Shown piece by piece: positions 1 to 4,309 of a DNA stretch of 7,169 nucleotides. The notes beneath the pieces were generated by a model, which worked only from the letters and a program-made list of their open reading frames with translations, was not told the origin of the DNA and searched no databases. Within the stretch, counting starts at the first letter, position 1. Each line of letters opens with the position of its first letter. The translations under genes were made by a program, and so were the position numbers. Source of the DNA: Comamonadaceae bacterium (GTDB lineage: Bacteria; Pseudomonadota; Gammaproteobacteria; Burkholderiales; Burkholderiaceae_C); NCBI GenBank assembly GCA_947458305.1, contig CANGZO010000118.1:1-7169 (forward strand), given 5' to 3'.

Positions 1-60
1 AAGAATCTGGAGAGTTCACCCATCAAACCGGGCTTGGGCAGCGCCATAATGGACTTTTGA
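1..60 (+). CDS. Possible C-terminal tail of an unidentified upstream gene (partial)
   Basis: Frame 1 is open from the left edge to a TGA at 58-60 and gives 19 residues ending in GLGSAIMDF. The next gene starts 40 nt later on the same strand, a spacing that would suit the end of an upstream co-directional gene. Nineteen open codons are weak evidence, and no family can be recognised from so short a tail. The other two forward frames are a shorter one ending at 47-49 and one that runs out of frame into bdhA; neither looks better. It could equally be non-coding leader sequence. Confidence 0.3.
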   Translation, partial: KNLESSPIKPGLGSAIMDF

Positions 61-88
61 ACATCCTAATTCATCTTTCTCATCTTTC

Positions 89-92
89 GGAG
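89..92 (+). promoter_or_regulatory. Shine-Dalgarno site for bdhA
   Basis: GGAG lies 8 nt upstream of the ATG at 101, a good spacing. It supports this ATG as the true start of the dehydrogenase. I see no convincing -35/-10 pair in bases 1-88, so the promoter may lie left of the window. Confidence 0.6.
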
Positions 93-100
93 TCATCCTC

Positions 101-871
101 ATGTTGCAAGGTAAAACAGCGTTGGTCACGGGTTCCACCAGCGGTATCGGTCTGGGCATTGCCAAGGCTTTGGCCCAACAAGGCGCCAACATCGTCCTCA
201 ATGGTTTCGGCGATGTCGAAGGCCCCAAGGCCGAAATTGCCGCTTTGGGTGTGAAGGTGGCCTACCACGGTGCCGACATGAGCAAAGCCAACGAGATCGA
301 AGCCATGATGAAATTCGCCGCCGACACCTTCGGCCGGGTGGACATTTTGGTCAACAACGCCGGTATCCAGCATGTGGCCAAGGTCGAGGACTTTCCGGTC
401 GAACGCTGGGACGCCATCATCGCCATCAACCTGACCAGCGCCTTCCACGCCACCCGTCTGGCTCTTCCCGCGATGAAAGCGGCCAATTGGGGCCGCATCA
501 TCAACGTGGCCTCCATCCACGGTTTGGTGGGTTCTGCCGAAAAATCGGCCTATGTGGCCGCCAAGCACGGTGTGGTGGGCTTGACCAAGGTCACCGCACT
601 TGAAAACGCCACCACAGGCGTGACTTGCAACGCCATTTGCCCCGGCTGGGTGCTGACCCCACTGGTGCAAAAACAAGTGGACGCCAAAGCCGTGGCCATG
701 GGCCTGTCCAACGAAGAAGCCAAAAAACAGCTGCTGCGAGAAAAAGAGCCGTCGATGCAGTTCACCACACCCGAAGAACTGGGTGAGTTGGCCGTGTTCT
801 TCTGCTCGGCTGCGGGCAACAACGTGCGCGGCGTGGCCTGGAACATGGATGGCGGTTGGACCGCTCAGTAA
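101..871 (+). CDS. bdhA: D-3-hydroxybutyrate dehydrogenase (short-chain dehydrogenase/reductase)
   Basis: This 256-residue NAD-dependent short-chain dehydrogenase should interconvert (R)-3-hydroxybutyrate and acetoacetate in the cytoplasm, the step that feeds released PHB monomers into central metabolism. The Rossmann nucleotide motif TGSTSGIG is at residues 10-17 and NNAG is at 85-88. The catalytic set is N110, S138, Y151 and K155 (YVAAK). Residues I recall as substrate contacts in the Pseudomonas fragi enzyme all have counterparts at a constant offset: Q90, H140, K148, W183, Q192 and the C-terminal W253 (GGWTAQ). This makes the assignment much firmer than a generic SDR call. The length matches the family (about 255-260 residues). 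The start is supported by GGAG at 89-92. The next gene, ompR, begins 14 nt after the stop on the same strand, with no terminator between them, so co-transcription is plausible. Confidence 0.93.
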   Translation: MLQGKTALVTGSTSGIGLGIAKALAQQGANIVLNGFGDVEGPKAEIAALGVKVAYHGADMSKANEIEAMMKFAADTFGRVDILVNNAGIQHVAKVEDFPVERWDAIIAINLTSAFHATRLALPAMKAANWGRIINVASIHGLVGSAEKSAYVAAKHGVVGLTKVTALENATTGVTCNAICPGWVLTPLVQKQVDAKAVAMGLSNEEAKKQLLREKEPSMQFTTPEELGELAVFFCSAAGNNVRGVAWNMDGGWTAQ

Positions 872-885
872 GCAAGCACCCGACC

Positions 886-1617
886 ATGAACAGCTCCACC
901 CGCTTGGTCAAAGTTGTCATCGTGGACGATGACGCTCGCATCCGTGATTTGCTGCGGCGCTTTTTATCGCAAGAAGGCTTGGATGTCTTGTTGGCCGAAG
1001 ATGGCCGAGCCTTGGACCGCATCATGCAGCGCGAAACCATCGACCTGGTCGTGCTTGACCTGATGCTGCCTGGTGAAGACGGGATGAGCATCTGCAAGCG
1101 GATGCGCGCAGCTGGCAACAAAACACCCGTGATCATGCTCACCGCCAAAGTCGAAGATACCGACCGCATTGCGGGCTTGGACATGGGTGCCGATGACTAC
1201 CTGGGCAAGCCCTTCAACCCACGGGAGTTGCTGGCCCGGATTCACGCCGTCTTGCGTCGAAGGCCAACAGCCGAGGTCCCCGGCGCACCGTCCATCGCAG
1301 ACAACGAAGTCATTGTGTTTGGTGCCTTCACACTCGACTTGGGGACGCGCTCATTGAACCGCTTGGGCGAAGACATCCCGCTGACAAGCGGCGAGTTTTC
1401 CATGCTCAAAGCCTTGGCCCGGCACCCCAAGCAAGCCCTGTCGCGTGAAAAACTGGCCCAACTGGCCCGTGGTCGCGACTTTGAGCCTTTTGACCGCAGC
1501 TTGGATGTCCAAATTTCTCGCCTGCGGAAAATGATCGAACAAGACCCCGCCGCACCCAAAGTCATTCAAACCGTTTGGGGCATTGGGTATGTGTTTGTGC
1601 CCGATGGCCAAGCGTGA
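886..1617 (+). CDS. ompR: OmpR-family response regulator, DNA-binding partner of EnvZ
   Basis: This 243-residue cytoplasmic transcription factor has a receiver domain at about residues 8-124 and a winged-helix DNA-binding domain at about 140-240. Acidic-pocket residues D14 and D15, phosphoacceptor D58 (LDLMLPGEDG), T86 and K108 (KPFNPRELLARI) are all present. From memory, the C-terminal half closely tracks E. coli OmpR: LTSGEF near 166-171, DVQISRL at 207-213, and the end IQTVWGIGYVFVPDG. This points to true OmpR rather than a generic relative. ATG 886 is preferred. An in-frame TTG at 856 would add ten residues lying mostly inside the end of bdhA. No strong Shine-Dalgarno is visible before 886, so translation may depend on ribosomes arriving from bdhA. 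The stop overlaps the envZ start (GTGA). In enterobacteria the pair responds to osmolarity; the regulon here cannot be read from this window. Confidence 0.93.
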   Translation: MNSSTRLVKVVIVDDDARIRDLLRRFLSQEGLDVLLAEDGRALDRIMQRETIDLVVLDLMLPGEDGMSICKRMRAAGNKTPVIMLTAKVEDTDRIAGLDMGADDYLGKPFNPRELLARIHAVLRRRPTAEVPGAPSIADNEVIVFGAFTLDLGTRSLNRLGEDIPLTSGEFSMLKALARHPKQALSREKLAQLARGRDFEPFDRSLDVQISRLRKMIEQDPAAPKVIQTVWGIGYVFVPDGQA

Positions 1618-2996
1618 ACCCTGCTGAAGTCGAAGTCCCAGAGCCGAGCGTGGCCACTAAACCTGCTCGCAAGCTCAAGCTCAGCCTGTTTTGGCGCACA
1701 TTCATTTTGCTGGCCTTGCTGATTTTGTTCAGCAGCTTGGCTTGGCTGCAGATGTTTCGCACCCAAGAGTACGAACCCCGCATTTTGCGCAATGCCCACC
1801 AAATTGCCACGGTGGTCAATCTGACCAAGACCGCCTTGATGCACACCGATGCGATCGCGCGGGTGTCGCTGCTCAAAACGCTGGCAGATGAAGAAGACGT
1901 CAACATCCAAATCCGAGAACCCAGCGACCAGATCCAAGCCTTTGGGGCTTCAGGTCTGGAGCGCCAATTGGTCGTGGAGATGGTCAAACGTCTGGGACCC
2001 GACACGCTGATTGCCTCCCAGGTCAACCAAGTCGATGGGCTGTGGATTGGCTTCAAGATCGAGCGTGACAGTTATTGGTTGCAGATGGACCCCGAGCGGC
2101 TCAGACCTTTGGGCGGCTCGGCCTGGCTCACTTGGCTGGGCTTGACGCTGGCTTTGTCCTTGGGGGGCGCTGCCTTGATGGCGGGCCTGATCAACCGGCC
2201 TTTGAAGCGCCTGTCTTTGGCCGCCAGCCAAGTGCGCGATGGGCATTTCAACACCGCCAACCTGGACGAAGACGCGGCCACCAGCGAAATCCGCGAAGTC
2301 AACATCGGCTTCAACCGCATGGCCGAGCGCTTGGCCAAGATCGAGCAAGAACGGGCCGTGATGCTTGCTGGCATTTCGCATGATCTGCGCACCCCCTTGG
2401 CCCGTTTGCGCCTTGAGACCGAGCTGAGCGTGGCGGACGTGAAAACCCGTGATTTGATGGCCGCCGACATCGCCCAACTCGACGCCATCATCGACAAGTT
2501 CCTCGATTACGCCCGACCCGAACCCACAAATTTAGGGGCGGTTTTGTTGTCAGGTGTCATCAGCCGCAGCATTGCGCCTTGGCGCAACGACCAGCACCTT
2601 CAGATCAGCGTCGATGTGGCCGAAGACTTGCAAATTCATGCTGAGCAAGTCGAACTGGTTAGGGTGCTGTCCAACTTGCTGGAAAATGCCCGCCGTTATG
2701 GTCAAAGCCCCAGCGACGACATCACACGGGTCGAAATTGTGGCCCGCGTGCACGAAGGCTGGGTCTTGCTGCGCGTGCGCGACCAAGGTCCTGGCGTCCC
2801 TGAGGACGCCTTGAAAAACCTGACCCAACCGTTTTTCAGAGGAGACAGCGCCCGAACCGACGCGACAGGCTCAGGCTTGGGGCTGGCCATTGTCGAAAAG
2901 TCGGTGCAGCGCATGGGCGGCACGTTCTCGGTGTTCAACAACAGCGCCGGGGGGCTGATGGCACTGATGAAATTCAGGCAGGTGTCACCGACTTGA
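1614..2996 (+). CDS. envZ: EnvZ-like membrane sensor histidine kinase
   Basis: This inner-membrane sensor kinase, 460 residues from GTG 1614, should phosphorylate and dephosphorylate the adjacent OmpR. Domains in order are: a basic cytoplasmic start; TM1 at about residues 28-47; a periplasmic segment of about 120 residues; TM2 at about 171-193; HAMP from about 190 with P196 (NRPLKRL); and the H-box AGISHDLRTPLARLRLETEL with phosphoacceptor H256 and T260 at the phosphatase-relevant position. The ATPase domain follows, with N-box NLLENARRYG (N358), G1 box DQGPGVPE, F-box LTQPFFRGDSART and G2 box TGSGLGLAIVEK. The F-box and G2 region and the length resemble E. coli EnvZ (450 residues). GTG 1614 overlaps the ompR stop by 4 nt, which suggests translational coupling. 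A GTG at 1650 is an in-frame alternative, and the TTG at 1575 is unlikely because it lies far inside ompR. The 3' end overlaps the convergent ispF by 23 bp. Confidence 0.92.
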   Translation: MNPAEVEVPEPSVATKPARKLKLSLFWRTFILLALLILFSSLAWLQMFRTQEYEPRILRNAHQIATVVNLTKTALMHTDAIARVSLLKTLADEEDVNIQIREPSDQIQAFGASGLERQLVVEMVKRLGPDTLIASQVNQVDGLWIGFKIERDSYWLQMDPERLRPLGGSAWLTWLGLTLALSLGGAALMAGLINRPLKRLSLAASQVRDGHFNTANLDEDAATSEIREVNIGFNRMAERLAKIEQERAVMLAGISHDLRTPLARLRLETELSVADVKTRDLMAADIAQLDAIIDKFLDYARPEPTNLGAVLLSGVISRSIAPWRNDQHLQISVDVAEDLQIHAEQVELVRVLSNLLENARRYGQSPSDDITRVEIVARVHEGWVLLRVRDQGPGVPEDALKNLTQPFFRGDSARTDATGSGLGLAIVEKSVQRMGGTFSVFNNSAGGLMALMKFRQVSPT

Positions 2997-3468
2997 GGGT
3001 CAGCAAGGCCACCGCACGCGCCTCCATGCTTTGACCCATGCCCACGGGGCCCAGCTTTTCTGCCGTCTTGGCCTTCACATTCACCTGATCCAAGCTCACG
3101 CCCAGCGCTTGCGCTACGCCTGCATGGATGGCCGCCATGTGCGGGGCCAGCTTGGGGGCTTGGGCCACGATGGTGCTGTCCACGTTCACCAGCTCCCACC
3201 CTTTTGCGCGCACACGCCGCATGGCTTCTTGCAACAGCACGCGAGAATCAGCCCCTTTGAACTGCGCGTCCGTGTCCGGAAAATGCCGTCCGATGTCCCC
3301 CAGCCCCGCGGCGCCCAGCACCGCATCGGTGATGGCGTGCAGCAACACATCGGCGTCTGAATGACCCAGCAACCCCGATGAATGGGAAATTTCCACCCCA
3401 CCCAAAACCAGCTTGCGCCCTGGCACCAAGGCATGCACGTCCCAGCCTTCACCGATTCTGAAACTCAT
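2974..3468 (-). CDS. ispF: 2-C-methyl-D-erythritol 2,4-cyclodiphosphate synthase
   Basis: IspF converts CDP-ME 2-phosphate to the cyclic diphosphate MEcPP with release of CMP, in the cytoplasmic MEP route to isoprenoids. The 164-residue product has the usual family length. The N-terminus RIGEGWDVHAL supplies metal ligands D10 and H12, and H44 (DVLLHAITDA) is the third. The GLLGHSDADV segment, GDIGRHFPDTD around 57-67 and KTAEKLGPVG near the C-terminus are family hallmarks. The ATG overlaps the ispD stop in an ATGA tetranucleotide at 3465-3468, and GGGGAG sits 6 nt upstream, so translation is probably coupled to ispD. The stop lies inside the convergent end of envZ. Confidence 0.96.
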   Translation of the reverse strand: MSFRIGEGWDVHALVPGRKLVLGGVEISHSSGLLGHSDADVLLHAITDAVLGAAGLGDIGRHFPDTDAQFKGADSRVLLQEAMRRVRAKGWELVNVDSTIVAQAPKLAPHMAAIHAGVAQALGVSLDQVNVKAKTAEKLGPVGMGQSMEARAVALLTLKSVTPA

Positions 3469-4178
3469 GCCCTGCTCCCCAAAATGGCTTCGGCCAACGC
3501 GAAGTCGGCCGGGTAAGTGACTTTGAAATTTTGCGCCGAGCCTTCCACCAAGCGCGGCTTGAGGCCCAGTCGCTCCATCGCACTGGCCTCATCGGTGATG
3601 CCCGCAAAACCACTGGCCGCCACCGCAGCCAGTGCGTCGTGCAAGGCCTTCAGGCGAAACATCTGCGGTGTCTGCGCGAGCCATTTGTGTTCACGCGGCA
3701 CCGTGGCCAAAACGCGCCCACCCTCTTCGCTTTTGAGCGTGTCAGGCAAGGGCAGCGCCAACAGCCCGCCCACCGCATCGTGTTGGCAAGTGTCGATCAG
3801 GCGGCTCACCGACTCGGGCGATACCAAACAACGCGCCGCATCGTGCACAAGCACCCAATCCATCGGGTCAAGGCCAGCCGCCAACATGGCTTGGAGCCCA
3901 TTGAAAACGCTCTCTGCACGGCTGACGCCGCCACAGGCTTGGCGCTGGAAATGCGCAGGCCAGCCATGCTCGGGCCAAGCATGCCCATCGTCGGGCGACA
4001 AAATCACCCAGCCACTGGTCAATTGAGGCACCTGCGCCAAAGCTTGTAAAGTGTGCATGACCATAGGCTGACCAGCCACCTGCTGGTATTGCTTGGGTTG
4101 CAGCGTGCCCGCACGGCTGCCCGTGCCCGCACAGGGGATCAAGGCATGAAAGCGGGTCGAGGGGTTGTGGTCATTCAT
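3465..4178 (-). CDS. ispD: 2-C-methyl-D-erythritol 4-phosphate cytidylyltransferase
   Basis: IspD joins CTP and MEP to give CDP-methylerythritol plus pyrophosphate, the third step of the MEP pathway. The 237-residue protein has the nucleotidyltransferase N-terminus IPCAGTGSRAGTLQPKQY, with R22 and K29 matching catalytic R20 and K27 of the E. coli enzyme as I recall it. Further motifs are CGGVSRAESVFNGL at 82-95, VLVHDAAR at 109-116, TPQMF around T170, ITDEASAMERLG at 194-205 and NFKVTYPAD with K219. The usual proline after DAAR is replaced by C117 without a gap. The ATG at 4178 is the only good start. It has no obvious Shine-Dalgarno, and a -10-like box lies very close upstream. The stop overlaps the ispF start. 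IspE, which acts between these two enzymes, is not in the window. Confidence 0.95.
   Translation of the reverse strand: MNDHNPSTRFHALIPCAGTGSRAGTLQPKQYQQVAGQPMVMHTLQALAQVPQLTSGWVILSPDDGHAWPEHGWPAHFQRQACGGVSRAESVFNGLQAMLAAGLDPMDWVLVHDAARCLVSPESVSRLIDTCQHDAVGGLLALPLPDTLKSEEGGRVLATVPREHKWLAQTPQMFRLKALHDALAAVAASGFAGITDEASAMERLGLKPRLVEGSAQNFKVTYPADFALAEAILGSRA
3475..3480 (-). promoter_or_regulatory. Shine-Dalgarno site for ispF inside the end of ispD
   Basis: On the minus strand GGGGAG lies 6 nt upstream of the ispF ATG at 3468. It fixes the ispF start and indicates that ispF can recruit ribosomes itself as well as through ATGA coupling with ispD. Confidence 0.6.
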
Positions 4179-4186
4179 ATCGTCAC

Positions 4187-4192
4187 ATTGTA
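4187..4192 (-). promoter_or_regulatory. Candidate -10 box for ispD-ispF
   Basis: The minus strand reads TACAAT, one mismatch from the sigma-70 consensus, ending 8 nt before the ispD ATG. A start site at the usual distance would fall near 4180, leaving almost no 5' leader. No good -35 hexamer sits at 16-18 nt; the nearest TTGATT is too far away. The call therefore rests on the -10 box alone. Confidence 0.3.
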
Positions 4193-4195
4193 GTT

Positions 4196-4225
4196 TTGTG
4201 GGTCGGCGGCTTCAGCCTCTAAAAT
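4196..4225 (+). promoter_or_regulatory. Candidate sigma-70 promoter for mfd
   Basis: TAAAAT at 4220-4225 matches five of six -10 positions. TTGTGG at 4196-4201 is a weak -35 with an 18-nt spacer. Transcription would begin near 4232, about 78 nt before the mfd ATG, so the hairpin at 4246-4274 would lie in the leader RNA. Confidence 0.4.
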
Positions 4226-4245
4226 CAACACAGTTCGACTTCTTC

Positions 4246-4289
4246 ACACCCCCCTCCTTCTTGGCGGGGGGTGTTTTGCATTTTCTTTT
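4246..4289 (+). terminator. Terminator-like hairpin in the mfd leader
   Basis: ACACCCCCC at 4246-4254 pairs perfectly with GGGGGGTGT at 4266-4274, giving a 9-bp stem with seven G-C pairs. After one mismatch, two further pairs (4256-4257 with 4263-4264) can extend it, leaving a TTCTT loop. A T-rich tail follows: TTTT at 4274-4277, then TTTTCTTTT at 4281-4289. Only the plus strand has the T tract, so it would act on rightward transcription. The nearest upstream rightward gene ends 1.2 kb away, so its target is either the mfd transcript itself or a very short RNA starting in this gap. Confidence 0.6.
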
Positions 4290-4309
4290 CGCCATTGACC
4301 CTCGCCACC

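Larger units (their letters stand above)
4179..4309. other. Divergent intergenic region between ispD and mfd
   Basis: These 131 bp are the only sizeable non-coding stretch in the window. They must carry the promoters for leftward ispD-ispF and rightward mfd. They contain a -10-like box in each direction and a GC-rich hairpin with a T-rich tail on the mfd side. I see no credible small reading frame here. Confidence 0.8.

Noticed and set aside
80..676. Minus-strand reading frame of 198 codons opposite bdhA
   Set aside because: The opposite strand carries an intact dehydrogenase with every catalytic residue. This frame shows no domain and looks like a codon-bias shadow.
856..885. TTG at 856 as the start of ompR
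   Set aside because: The added residues come mostly from sequence overlapping the end of bdhA and have no counterpart in OmpR proteins I recall. ATG 886 gives the usual N-terminus just before the receiver domain.
1575..1613. TTG at 1575 as the start of envZ
   Set aside because: It would add 13 residues encoded within the conserved ompR C-terminus. GTG 1614 at the ompR stop is the more usual arrangement for coupled pairs.
2793..2810. Perfect 7-bp inverted repeat GGCGTCC/GGACGCC with a 4-nt loop inside envZ
   Set aside because: It sits in the conserved kinase ATPase domain, has no T tract after it on the plus strand, and is short enough to arise by chance in GC-rich coding sequence.
3517..4049. 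Two overlapping plus-strand reading frames (about 170 codons each) opposite ispD
   Set aside because: Neither shows a recognisable motif, and IspD on the minus strand explains the region completely.
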